Positions 38,010-46,982 are shown, numbered from the stretch's first letter. The stretch: 52,516 nt of DNA from Melioribacter roseus (GCA_020722085.1 DYLN01000008.1:1-52516); one strand, 5' to 3'. The notes: a model not told the origin generated them from the letters alone. A program made the numbers and translations.

Positions 38010-40565
38010 ATGAAAAGGATTATTTTTTTCTCGCTGCAATTCTTTTTATCAGCATTTTGTGTTCTTCCTCAAAATCAATTCAGTTTAGAAGAATATCAAA
38101 ATTTTCTTGATTCACATCAAAATCTTTCTTCCCAAGAATTGACGTCAATCTATAATATCGGCGAGTTTCTTCCTCATGTCCGAAATTTCCCTGCGGATGT
38201 TCTTTACCTCGATTCGGTTAAACAAAAATTTTCAATAACAGACTATGAAAACCAGCTTCTGCAAAAAAACGGTTTTGTAGTGACTGAGAGAATAAGTAAA
38301 AACGATTTTGTGCATTCTTATGAACAAGTGTGGACGAATGATTTGCCCGTCTTTATTTCAACTGATGCAATTCTTAATGCATTTCACAGATCATACGATT
38401 TGATATTGAAAAGCACGGAACTTGATTTTTTAATTCCGAAGCTGCATGAATTTTTAACAATTCTTAAAAATAATTTTCATGTCTTAGATCAAAAATATTC
38501 TGCCAATGAGAAACTGCTTCCAATGTTGAAAGACATCGATCTTTACATAACTGTTCCGTTAAAATTACTTCAGGATAATGCAGCTCTTTTTTACACAGAT
38601 AACAATGCGAAATTTGAAAGTCTTTTAAGTAATATTAATTCATTAACATCGGTTGAAGAACCGATTTTTGGGGAAATTGATAGAAAAGTTGATTACAGTC
38701 AATTTAAACCGAGAGGGCATTATACTGACGAAAACTATCCCATGCTTGCCAGTTATTGGAAGGCAATGATTTGGCTCGGTAGAATCGAACTTTACCTTAT
38801 TTCTCCCGTCGCAGCTAATGTTGACCCTGCATTGATGTTCAAAGATGTTCAAAGACAAACAATTGACTCGTACATGGTTTCGGAATTAATAAGTATTTCC
38901 GATGCATCGGAAATGTTTAACGAAATTGAAACGACTATTCAAGCATTTGTAGGTGGGCAGGATAATGTAACACTTGATCAATTAAATTCGGTGGTGGATT
39001 TAGTGAATATAAATTCTGCAGTAGATTTTTTAGATTCAACAAAAGTAGTAGAATTTCAAGATACGCTTGCCTCGAAATCATTTGCCGGGCAAAAAATTCT
39101 TTCGCAAATTCTTGAAAGTGATCCTTATGATTTGACTCAAATAAAACCCGCTTCCGCATTTCTTCTTTTCGGTCAAAAGTTTGTAATTGATTCTTATGTT
39201 GCCGGAAACGTCGTTTATGATAGAATAATTTACAACAATGCTAAAATTATGAGAATGCTACCCTCGACTTTGGACATTCTGTTTGCACTTGGAAATTCAG
39301 CTTCTGCGCAGCTTCTGAAACCCGATCTCGATAAATATCATTATTCATCAAACCTTGCTTTGCTTAGGTACTTAATCGATTCTTACGAAAGTGATTTTTG
39401 GAATAACTCAATTTACAATCTTTGGCTCAATTCAATTCGTACTTTGGATCCGCCGGAAGTTAGAACGATTTTCCCACAATTTATGCAGACAGCAGCATGG
39501 TGGCAGGAAAAAATGAACACACAGCTTGCATCGTGGACGGAATTGCGGCACGATAATCTTTTGTATGCAAAGCAGTCGTATTCCGGGTACATAGTTTGTT
39601 CTTTCCCGTACGGGTATGTTGAACCGATTCCAAATTTTTTCGACACTATGAAAAATCTTGCTGATTTAACCGCGGAAAAGTTTGCATCGCTGCCTATAAA
39701 CATGGCAAGCCAGATTAATTTTTTCAACGGATTCGCCGGTGTGATGGATACTCTTGAAACAGTTGCAAAAAAAGAATTAAATAATACGGAATTCACACAA
39801 GCTGAGAAAGACTTTTTACAGGAAATTCTTTACACAAAACCTGCCTCTTGCGGTGGGAATCCATACGACGGATGGTACTACAATAAACTTCTTTATAAAG
39901 GACAGTATCCGGCTGGTGAATATTCCGACTATGTAGTAGCTGATTATCATACAGCCCCATCTGACGAATCTGGAATGGAAGTCGGATGGGTTGCACATGC
40001 CGGTACAGGACCGGCTAATCTTTGCGTCGTTGTTGCTGAATTACCCGGTGTCGGTAATGTTGCATTTTGCGGACCTGTTTCATCTTATTATGAGTATACG
40101 ACCGAAGGTTATCAAAGAGTGACGGATAAAGAGTGGAAAGACACGTACCTTGATGCATCCATGCGTCCTGACTGGGTAAATATTTATCTTGCAGATAAAA
40201 ATGGTGAATCCAAAGGCAGCGGTTCTTCTTTAATCACAGGAGTTGAACAAGAAAGCAACAACTCGTTTAAAGTGCCGGATGATTATGTTATACTTCAAAA
40301 CTATCCTAATCCGTTTAATCCGGAAACAACGATTCGTTTTACAATTCCTTCGAAATATGCTAATTCGAAAACGGTATTGGAAATTTATGACATTAACGGT
40401 CGTCTGATTAAAAAACTTATGGATAGAGAATTACCTAGTGGCAACTATCTTGTAAAGTGGAACGGCAAAAATAATTTGAACCGATCTGTTTCCAGCGGTG
40501 TGTATATTTATCAATTGAAAGTCGGAACTGTCACTAAATCTGCAAAAATGAGTTTGGTGAGATAA
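38010..40565 (+). CDS. Large DUF3160 protein with type IX secretion sorting domain
   Basis: An 851-residue secreted protein. A signal peptide (MKRIIFFSLQFFLSAFCVL) leads into a DUF3160 body (residues about 40-740; NFPADVLYLDSV, PVFISTDAILNAFHRSYD). The last 85 residues form a Por secretion-system sorting domain starting YVILQNYPNPFNPETTIRF and ending with a strand-rich GVYIYQLKVG segment, so export should be by the type IX system and the tail is probably cleaved at the cell surface. No catalytic motif is recognised. ATG 38010 is preferred to TTG 37980. It lies between the two MITE-like copies. Confidence 0.88.
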   Translation: MKRIIFFSLQFFLSAFCVLPQNQFSLEEYQNFLDSHQNLSSQELTSIYNIGEFLPHVRNFPADVLYLDSVKQKFSITDYENQLLQKNGFVVTERISKNDFVHSYEQVWTNDLPVFISTDAILNAFHRSYDLILKSTELDFLIPKLHEFLTILKNNFHVLDQKYSANEKLLPMLKDIDLYITVPLKLLQDNAALFYTDNNAKFESLLSNINSLTSVEEPIFGEIDRKVDYSQFKPRGHYTDENYPMLASYWKAMIWLGRIELYLISPVAANVDPALMFKDVQRQTIDSYMVSELISISDASEMFNEIETTIQAFVGGQDNVTLDQLNSVVDLVNINSAVDFLDSTKVVEFQDTLASKSFAGQKILSQILESDPYDLTQIKPASAFLLFGQKFVIDSYVAGNVVYDRIIYNNAKIMRMLPSTLDILFALGNSASAQLLKPDLDKYHYSSNLALLRYLIDSYESDFWNNSIYNLWLNSIRTLDPPEVRTIFPQFMQTAAWWQEKMNTQLASWTELRHDNLLYAKQSYSGYIVCSFPYGYVEPIPNFFDTMKNLADLTAEKFASLPINMASQINFFNGFAGVMDTLETVAKKELNNTEFTQAEKDFLQEILYTKPASCGGNPYDGWYYNKLLYKGQYPAGEYSDYVVADYHTAPSDESGMEVGWVAHAGTGPANLCVVVAELPGVGNVAFCGPVSSYYEYTTEGYQRVTDKEWKDTYLDASMRPDWVNIYLADKNGESKGSGSSLITGVEQESNNSFKVPDDYVILQNYPNPFNPETTIRFTIPSKYANSKTVLEIYDINGRLIKKLMDRELPSGNYLVKWNGKNNLNRSVSSGVYIYQLKVGTVTKSAKMSLVR

Positions 40566-40589
40566 CAATTTTTTAAATCACTGCTAAGA

Positions 40590-40609
40590 CGACAGCGATT
40601 TCGCTCTCG
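40590..40609 (+). terminator. Hairpin after the DUF3160 gene
   Basis: CGACAGCGA and TCGCTCTCG pair over eight positions with one C/C mismatch, 25 bp after the stop codon, followed at a short distance by T-rich sequence. A plausible weak intrinsic terminator. Confidence 0.45.
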
Positions 40610-40747
40610 GCATTTTATAGATTTTTAGGGCAGTAGTTTCGTGTATAGTTTCTTGTTAAAGGTAGTCGTGCTAAGAAAGATTTTTTTAATTGTTATTTTT
40701 ATTAATAAAGTCGGCTTTGTTGTTCTGGGCTGCGCCTTAGTCGCAAC

Positions 40748-42042
40748 GTTAGGTTGCACAGTAAAATTTATATGTATGAAATAATTATAATATTACTCCT
40801 TATAGTGCTAAATGGTTTTTTAGCTATGAGCGAAATTGCATTCGTTTCAGCAAAACGTTTTAAGCTGGAAGAAAAAGCAAAAAAAGGAAGCGAATCTGCT
40901 AGAAAAGCATTGTCCCTGCTCAGTGAACCTGAAAAGTTTTTCTCGGCTATTCAGATAGGAATTACGCTAGTCGGAATACTTGCTGGAGCATTTGGAGGTT
41001 ATGCGATGGCTGAAGACTTGGTACCGTATATAAATCAAATAGAATATTTAAACCCTATTCTATTGAAATTTCCTTTGCAATTATTGTTACAACAATTACT
41101 TATTTATCTTTAGTTATAGGTGAACTTGTTCCCAAAAGCATAGCACTTAACAATCCAGAAAGAATTACTTTATTAATGGCAGCACTAATGTATTTTCTTT
41201 CAAAAACATTTGCACCATTTGTTTGGCTGCTAAGTGTCTCAACAAGATTAATAATATCTCTTTTTCGCATAAAAAAGAGAGAAGAACCACCTGTATCAGA
41301 AGATGAGCTAAAATCATTATTAGAATCCGGAAAGTTACACGGCACCTTTGAAAAAGAAGAAACTGAGATGATAATAAACGTGTTATAGAAATAATGGTTC
41401 CAAGGACAGAAATTGAATGGATTGATGTATCAATGACAAATCAAGAAATTTTTGACTTTATTTCTTCTCACCATTATTCAAGATATGTAGTTTGCGAAAA
41501 CAATATTGACCACATTCTTGGAATTCTAGAATCAAAAGAATTTTTGCTCAAGTATCATATAAACAATAACTTTGATTTACATACAATTCTGAACGAAATT
41601 TTATTTGTGCCCGCTTCTATTTATTCAATTGAGTTATTTGAAAAATTCCGCATTCATAAGACAAATATTTCTTTAATAGTTGATGAACATGGCGGGACAC
41701 AAGGGCTTATCACTTTGCACGATTTAATTGAGAATATTGTTGGAGATATACCTGAAAAATTTGACAAACCTGAACCAGAGATTTTTGAAAGAAAAGATAA
41801 ATCGTATTTAGTTGACGGTTCTATTGAAATAAAAAAAATATCTGAATTATTGCATGTGGAATTTACTGCGAAAGATTATACAACACTTGGTGGCTTTTTA
41901 ATGAAGCGACTTGGTAAAATTCCGGAAGCAGGTGATATAGTAACCTATAGTTTATATAAATTTGAAGTTATGAATATGGATGGGAAAAGAGTTGATAAAG
42001 TTCTTATAGAAAAATTAGATAGTGTGTGAAGAGCAACCTAAC
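40748..42042 (+). other. Cassette-like unit with integron attC-type core sites (tentative)
   Basis: GTTAGGTTGC at 40748-40757 and GCAACCTAAC at 42033-42042 are a perfect 10-bp inverted pair that brackets only the CorC-family gene. GTTAGGT fits the attC core consensus GTTRRRY, and ACCTAAC fits the inverse core RYYYAAC, in the order expected for an integrated gene cassette (core, gene, inverse core). An imperfect hairpin with an unpaired base follows at about 42045-42075. No integrase is in the window, so this is tentative. Confidence 0.3.
40772..42029 (+). pseudogene. Disrupted CorC/HlyC-family (CNNM-CBS) membrane protein gene
   Basis: Three consecutive frames together read as one CorC/HlyC-family protein. 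The first (40772-41113) has the CNNM domain start with membrane helices (VLNGFLAMSEIAFVSAKRFK). The reading then shifts near 41055-41060 to SIEISFAIIVTTITYLSLVI and ends in VSEDELKSLLESGKLHG. The third (41394-42029) has VMxPRTE-like IMVPRTEIEWIDV, CBS domains and a CorC_HlyC end. The first shift fits loss of one C from a CCCC run; at the second junction (about 41380-41395) several codons seem deleted. An intact version would be a putative ion-transport or hemolysin-like protein of about 420 residues. Confidence 0.8.
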
Positions 42043-42085
42043 ATCTTTAATAACTTACCTTACGCAATGGTAGTTATTTAATAGC

Positions 42086-42179
42086 GAGGCTGACCAAAAA
42101 GTAATTATTCAAAAAAATTATTCATATTAGCGTTATTAGCGGCTAAGATAAATAAAAAGATTACTTTTTGGTCAGCCTC
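42086..42179. mobile_element. 94-bp MITE-like element, copy 2 (inverted)
   Basis: The reverse complement of this stretch is identical over all 94 bp to 37860-37953, including the 20-bp terminal inverted repeats. It sits 56 bp after the broken CorC-family gene. Together the two copies flank a 4.1-kb block in opposite orientation. Perfect identity suggests recent movement or gene conversion. No target duplication is obvious. Confidence 0.85.
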
Positions 42180-42263
42180 AACCAAATCAAGACAAAATTT
42201 CGGGCTTTAGCACCATTTTTCGTAATTAATGTGGCTAAAACCGTTTTTTGGGTGTTCATTAAT

Positions 42264-42283
42264 CCACGAGCTAAAGCTCGTGG
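42264..42283. repeat. REP-like perfect palindrome
   Basis: CCACGAGCTAAAGCTCGTGG is a perfect 9-bp-stem palindrome with a two-base centre. Upstream, GGGCTTTAGC (about 42203) and GGCTAAAACC (about 42232) look like a degenerate relative. It lies in the 42180-42474 gap before mobA, where no gene is seen. Probably a dispersed REP-type element; it could also serve as a terminator on either strand. Confidence 0.6.
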
Positions 42284-42474
42284 CAATTCCAATTAACATT
42301 CTGCGTAATGTGAGTTAATAATTTAATTTGCTACTTCAATTTTTAGTAAAACTCTTATTATTGCAAACTTTTAGCTGTTGGAACTCGATTAATTTGCAGC
42401 GCTATGCATAAAAGTCTTGACTATTTTGCAATCATGTTCAAAATGGTCGTGTCTTTTTTTGTTAATTTGCATTT

Positions 42475-43107
42475 ATGGATGAAAAATATTCTAATAATAT
42501 TACCGGGGTGATTCTTGCCGGCGGAAAGAGCAGTAGACTCGGCACAAATAAGGCTCTGCTGAAAATTGACAATGAAACCTTAATTGAGAGAACTTTTTAT
42601 TTGCTGAAGTCGATTTTTAATGAAGTGCTGATTAGTACAAACAATCCTGAAGAATACGATTTTATTGATGCCCGCAAAGTAAAAGATGTTTACCCGACTA
42701 TGGGACCGCTTTCCGGCATCCACTCTGCTTTGAATTCATCCAATAGTAAAAAGATTTTTATATTGTCGTGCGATATGCCTTTTATTATTCCGCCGCTAAT
42801 TAAACATTTATTGAATGTAAGAACAGAAGAACCGATTGTGATTCCTAAAGTAGGACAAAAGACGGAATATTTGTGCGGAATTTATAATAAAAGTCTGCTT
42901 CCGCTGCTTGAGTCGATTTTGCTTGCTGCTGCGAATGCATTGGACAAAAAAGAAGAAGTGAAAAATTCCGCTTTAAGCGTATGGAACTTTGCCGAGCGGG
43001 TCGGAGGCGAGTTTGTTGATATTGAACACGAAAGGTTTTATTTCAATGATCTGTTTTTTAACATTAATACTCAAGAAGATTACGAATATGCACTTGAAAG
43101 ACTGTAA
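42475..43107 (+). CDS. mobA: Molybdenum cofactor guanylyltransferase
   Basis: Transfers GMP to molybdopterin to make the bis-guanine-dinucleotide cofactor used by DMSO-reductase-family enzymes. The 210-residue product has the nucleotide-binding signature GVILAGGKSSRLGTNKALL near residues 11-29, the DVYPTMGPLSGIHSAL motif and the metal-binding LSCDMPF. It lies about 4 kb upstream of a Tat-exported molybdoenzyme that needs this cofactor. No other mo-cofactor genes are in the window. Confidence 0.93.
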   Translation: MDEKYSNNITGVILAGGKSSRLGTNKALLKIDNETLIERTFYLLKSIFNEVLISTNNPEEYDFIDARKVKDVYPTMGPLSGIHSALNSSNSKKIFILSCDMPFIIPPLIKHLLNVRTEEPIVIPKVGQKTEYLCGIYNKSLLPLLESILLAAANALDKKEEVKNSALSVWNFAERVGGEFVDIEHERFYFNDLFFNINTQEDYEYALERL

Positions 43108-43184
43108 TTTTTTCGCAGCTAATTCTCGAATTTGCGGCTACATTTAAACCCTAAAATGACCGTTAAAAACATTTTTGAATAGTA

Positions 43185-43577
43185 ATGAAAATAACCCGTA
43201 GAAAATTTATTAGATTTTTATCGGCGCTTATGTCGTTTCCGTTTTTATATGCATTAAATTCTGAAGTAAAGAAGAAAATTGAAAGCGATACCCATAAAGA
43301 AAAAATATATCTTCCGGATGATCTGGGAAACGGAACTTTCTTTTTGAACCCAGTAATTATTGTAAAAGAAAGCACAAATACAAAAGCATATTTGTCGAAG
43401 TGTACTCATCTCGGGTGCTATATAAATAAAGTTGAGGGTGATAAATTGGTGTGTCCGTGTCATGGTTCAGAGTTCAATTTAAATGGAGAAGCAATAAAAG
43501 GACCGGCAATAAAGCCTCTGGAAAAACTTGCAATAAATAAAGATCCCAAAACTGGTAAAATATTTGTCTATGCCTGA
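43185..43577 (+). CDS. Tat-exported Rieske iron-sulfur protein of a bc-type complex
   Basis: A 130-residue protein. The N-terminus TRRKFIRFLSALMSFPFLYA is a twin-arginine signal that may remain as a membrane anchor. The Rieske domain has CTHLGC and CPCHGSEF, that is, both cluster-ligand pairs and the disulfide cysteines of cytochrome bc/b6f Rieske proteins. It lacks the longer linker of canonical Rieske subunits and is short. It overlaps the cytochrome b fusion gene by 8 bp, so the two are almost certainly made together. Confidence 0.9.
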   Translation: MKITRRKFIRFLSALMSFPFLYALNSEVKKKIESDTHKEKIYLPDDLGNGTFFLNPVIIVKESTNTKAYLSKCTHLGCYINKVEGDKLVCPCHGSEFNLNGEAIKGPAIKPLEKLAINKDPKTGKIFVYA

Positions 43578-46332
43578 TCAATCGAATACAGTAAAGAAAG
43601 AATATAAAAAATTATTCGGATTTACATTTGGGCAAATCTCCTTTGGTTCTTTTCTGATAGCTCTTCTCAGCGGTGTAATTCTGGCAATTCCATATGATAT
43701 TACTAAACCATTTGATTCAATTTCACTAATGCTGCTTTCCAATCCTGCTGGGGTTTTATTCAGAAATATTCATTATTGGAGTTCGCAGATTTTTCTGCTT
43801 TTCACACTTCTTCATTTGTATGATCATTTTTTTCTTTCGACTGAGAAGAATGTGAAGAAAGGAGTTTGGCTTCGATTAACGATTTCTATTTTTTTCACAT
43901 TCTTTATTTTGTTAAGCGGATTCATTCTTAAGGGTGACATAGAAGGACTTCAGGCAAAAAGAATATTTACTTCTCTTTTCGATTCAATTCCGATAATCGG
44001 GAAGAATTTGGGATTTGTGTTGTTGGGCAGTGAAAGAGATCACCAAATTTTATACATGAACCATATCGCCACTGCGGCAATATTTTTATTAATCGTAATT
44101 ATTGAGCATGCAAAAACTTACTGGCCGAGAATTTCAGTTGTGCTGTATTTATTGATTCCATCGGTAATAATCGGATATATATTCCCGCCGTCGTTGTTTA
44201 TCGGAAACGAAAGTGTAATAAAAGGTCCGTGGTATTTTGTAGGACTCCAGGAAATTCTTCATTGGATTGATTATCCTGTGATAGTAGTGCTTGTTGTTAC
44301 ACTTCTTTTCTTTTTAGTTTATTATTTGCAAAGGTTCGATGAAAAATTCTCCGGTATTACAAAAAAGTTTTTATTGATTTTATTCTTTTTCTACAGCGGT
44401 TTTTCTATCATTGGTTATTTTTTTAGAGGGGAAAATTGGCAATTTGTTTTACCGTGGGACAATCCGTACTTTGTAAAAACTTCTATTAATCCGGTAACCA
44501 ATATTGAATCCGTTTTCGCTGCGGATTCGCTTCAATCAGAGATTCCCGTTGTACTTGGACACAGAGAGGGGTGCTTAACATGCCATAATAATATTAAAGG
44601 TTTTTCGCATGCACATAATCCGGATGCAATCGGATGTTACTCGTGCCATTCGGGGAATCCGTTTTCTTTAAACAAAAAAGCGGCACATCAAGGAATGATT
44701 TTAATTCCCGGAAACTTTTCCGATGCAAAACAGAGCTGCGGCAATTCCCAGTGCCATCCTCAAATAACCGAACGTATAAATACTACACTCATGACAACTC
44801 TTTCGGGAATAATTGCAGTTGATAAATTTGTTTTTGGTGAATCAAAGAGTCTGGATGAATTTTATAAGGTTGATAATCTTGGACATTCACCGGCAGAAAC
44901 CCATCTCAGAAATTTATGCGTTTCGTGCCATGTCGGAGGCGTGAAAAGTGAATACGGACCTATCAATGAATTATCCCGAGGCGGAGGCTGTAATGCATGT
45001 CATTTAATTTACAGTGATTCCGCAATTCAAGAGTTGAAAAAATTTGGGGAAGCAAAACAAAATCTTAATTCTAAAAAAGAGTTTAACTTTACCGAACATC
45101 CGTCGCTTGCGTTGACAAAAGATGACAACCACTGCTTCGGATGCCATAGCCGTTCGGGAAGAATTTCAACAAATTACGAAGGCTGGCACGAAACTCAATT
45201 AACGCCCGAGGATGTTTCCGGTAAATCGGGATTTAGAATTTTGCAGGATGAAAGAGTATTTCGAAGAACACAGTCAGATGTACATTTCGAAAAAGGAATG
45301 TTGTGTGTAGATTGTCATGATTCCTACGAAGTAATGGGAGACGGAAAATACTATGTGCACAAAGAAAATCAGACAAAAATTCAATGCATTGACTGTCATT
45401 TTACCGGCAAACCTGTCACAAAAAAACTCAGCGAGTTCGATAATGAATCTCTTAAAATTGCAGAATTGCGAAAGACGAATTATTCCGCAAGAGAATATTT
45501 GACTGTAAATGCGACCGGTATTCCGATGGTGAATACATACTACTCTGAGAATGGTACATATTTGATAAAGAAGAAAACCGGCGAACAAGCAGTAATGAAG
45601 CCGCCTGTATTTGATTGTGTCGGAACGAAAGCTCACAAAGATTTGTCGTGCAATTCATGCCATTCAAGCTGGGCACCGCAATGCGTTACATGCCACACTG
45701 AGTTTGATAAAAACGGAACTGCTATTGATCTGCTAACCGAGAAAGAAGTTAAAGGTGAATGGATTGAACGCGGAAAGAATTATCTTGCCGAACCCCCGAC
45801 TCTTGGTGTTAGAATAATAGAAGATGAAAACGGAAAATCAAAAAGAGTGATCAACACTTTTATTGCTGGGATGATTTTAACAATTGATAAAGATAAAAAA
45901 TCCCAAAACGGAGGAGTAATTTTCAAAAGATTATTTGCGCCGACCTTTTCACATACAATTGTAAAAGAAAGTAGAGGCTGCAAGTCGTGCCATAACGATC
46001 CGCTCGCAATCGGTTACGGGAGAGGAAAATTGACATATAAAATTAAGGGAAATAAAAGTGAATGGAATTTTGTACCTGAGTTTCCATCTATTAATTACGA
46101 CGGACTTCCTGAAGATGCGTGGATTGGTTTCTTAAAGGATAGAAAAGGTGAGGCAGCGACAAGAACAAATGCAAGACCGTTTACAGTTGATGAACAAAAA
46201 AGAATCTTACTTGTCGGTACATGTTTAACCTGCCACGATGAAAAATCTTCTTTGATGAGAAAGTCGTTAATTGATTTTGAAGGTTTGTTAAATAAAAGAA
46301 CAAGTAAATGTATTTTACCAAATTGGTATTAA
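43570..46332 (+). CDS. Cytochrome b6-like protein fused to a dodecaheme cytochrome c domain
   Basis: A 920-residue protein in two parts. Residues about 15-310 are a cytochrome b domain with seven or eight helices. One histidine pair is spaced by 13 residues (HYWSSQIFLLFTLLH) and the other by 14 (HIATAAIFLLIVIIEH), the spacing of b6-type rather than mitochondrial bc1 cytochromes. The usual PEWY quinol-site motif reads GPWY. Residues about 330-900 carry eleven CxxCH sites (first at Cys335, last at Cys885) and one Cx4CH (CGNSQCH), so up to twelve c-type hemes. It would pass electrons from quinol via the Rieske protein to a periplasmic heme chain. ATG 43570 is preferred to TTG 43564. Confidence 0.88.
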   Translation: MPDQSNTVKKEYKKLFGFTFGQISFGSFLIALLSGVILAIPYDITKPFDSISLMLLSNPAGVLFRNIHYWSSQIFLLFTLLHLYDHFFLSTEKNVKKGVWLRLTISIFFTFFILLSGFILKGDIEGLQAKRIFTSLFDSIPIIGKNLGFVLLGSERDHQILYMNHIATAAIFLLIVIIEHAKTYWPRISVVLYLLIPSVIIGYIFPPSLFIGNESVIKGPWYFVGLQEILHWIDYPVIVVLVVTLLFFLVYYLQRFDEKFSGITKKFLLILFFFYSGFSIIGYFFRGENWQFVLPWDNPYFVKTSINPVTNIESVFAADSLQSEIPVVLGHREGCLTCHNNIKGFSHAHNPDAIGCYSCHSGNPFSLNKKAAHQGMILIPGNFSDAKQSCGNSQCHPQITERINTTLMTTLSGIIAVDKFVFGESKSLDEFYKVDNLGHSPAETHLRNLCVSCHVGGVKSEYGPINELSRGGGCNACHLIYSDSAIQELKKFGEAKQNLNSKKEFNFTEHPSLALTKDDNHCFGCHSRSGRISTNYEGWHETQLTPEDVSGKSGFRILQDERVFRRTQSDVHFEKGMLCVDCHDSYEVMGDGKYYVHKENQTKIQCIDCHFTGKPVTKKLSEFDNESLKIAELRKTNYSAREYLTVNATGIPMVNTYYSENGTYLIKKKTGEQAVMKPPVFDCVGTKAHKDLSCNSCHSSWAPQCVTCHTEFDKNGTAIDLLTEKEVKGEWIERGKNYLAEPPTLGVRIIEDENGKSKRVINTFIAGMILTIDKDKKSQNGGVIFKRLFAPTFSHTIVKESRGCKSCHNDPLAIGYGRGKLTYKIKGNKSEWNFVPEFPSINYDGLPEDAWIGFLKDRKGEAATRTNARPFTVDEQKRILLVGTCLTCHDEKSSLMRKSLIDFEGLLNKRTSKCILPNWY

Positions 46333-46494
46333 TTATTACCTCTTGTATTACTTGACAAACCTAAAACAAGATTTTACCTCATCTATTTCTTACTTCCAAA
46401 ACTACGGCTGTAATTTTTCTTAGTAATAATAATTATTACAACTGTTCGCCCGAAAAAATTCAATGAATACTTACAATAATAAATGGCAAGTAAG

Positions 46495-46514
46495 TTGATA
46501 TTTATAAATATCAA
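46495..46514. promoter_or_regulatory. Perfect 20-bp palindrome, candidate operator of the psr-like operon
   Basis: TTGATATTTATAAATATCAA is fully self-complementary and ends 8 bp before the merR start codon. A second inverted pair, ACTTAC (46469-46474) and GTAAGT (46490-46495), abuts it. The size and position suit binding of a dimeric regulator, probably the MerR-type protein encoded just downstream (autoregulation), but AT-rich palindromes also arise by chance. No convincing promoter hexamers were identified. Confidence 0.45.
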
Positions 46515-46522
46515 TTTTCCTA

Positions 46523-46978
46523 ATGCAGACAAGTAAAATGTTGGAATTTTCGGACGATAAGCCTCTTTTTCCTATAAGTACAGCCGCAAAGCTGTTGGAT
46601 ATTTCCGTTCATACCTTGAGAATGTATGAAAGAGAAGGACTCTTCATTCCTTTTAAAAAAAAATCTTCCCAACGTCTTTTTTCAAAATCCGATATCGAAA
46701 GAATTGAGTGCATAAGGAAAGCGATTAAGGAAAGTAAAATCAGCATCAACGGGATTAGGGCGATTTATTCGCTTATCCCGTGCTGGGAAATAAAACATTG
46801 TGCAAAGAAAAGCCGTGATAAATGTCCGGCATACTGGGAACATACTCAACCATGCTGGTCGTACAAGCACGAGGGCAACGATTGCGAAAATCAGAAATGC
46901 CGTGAGTGCAATGTCTATAACGATTATACCGATTGCGGAAAGATAAAAAATCTAATTAAGACTTTGTCGGGGAAATAA
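46523..46978 (+). CDS. MerR-family regulator with C-terminal eight-cysteine module
   Basis: A 151-residue DNA-binding protein. Residues about 16-85 are a MerR winged helix (FPISTAAKLLDISVHTLRMY then EREGLF). Instead of a standard effector helix and ligand domain, the last 65 residues hold eight cysteines with CWEIKHC, KCPAY, PCW, CENQKCREC and CG, a pattern like the two-CW modules thought to bind metal or an iron-sulfur centre. I infer a redox or sulfur-responsive switch. The gene is 4 bp upstream of the psrA-like gene. An internal ATG at 46538 is an alternative start. Confidence 0.85.
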   Translation: MQTSKMLEFSDDKPLFPISTAAKLLDISVHTLRMYEREGLFIPFKKKSSQRLFSKSDIERIECIRKAIKESKISINGIRAIYSLIPCWEIKHCAKKSRDKCPAYWEHTQPCWSYKHEGNDCENQKCRECNVYNDYTDCGKIKNLIKTLSGK

Positions 46979-46982
46979 ATAA

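Noticed and set aside
37860-42179. The block between the MITE-like copies as a composite transposon
   Set aside because: There is no transposase gene and no target duplication, so only a possible mobile or invertible unit is claimed.
46350-46380. TTGACA-type sigma-70 promoter before merR
   Set aside because: TTGACA at 46352 lacks a convincing -10 at a normal distance, and promoters in this phylum often differ from that consensus.
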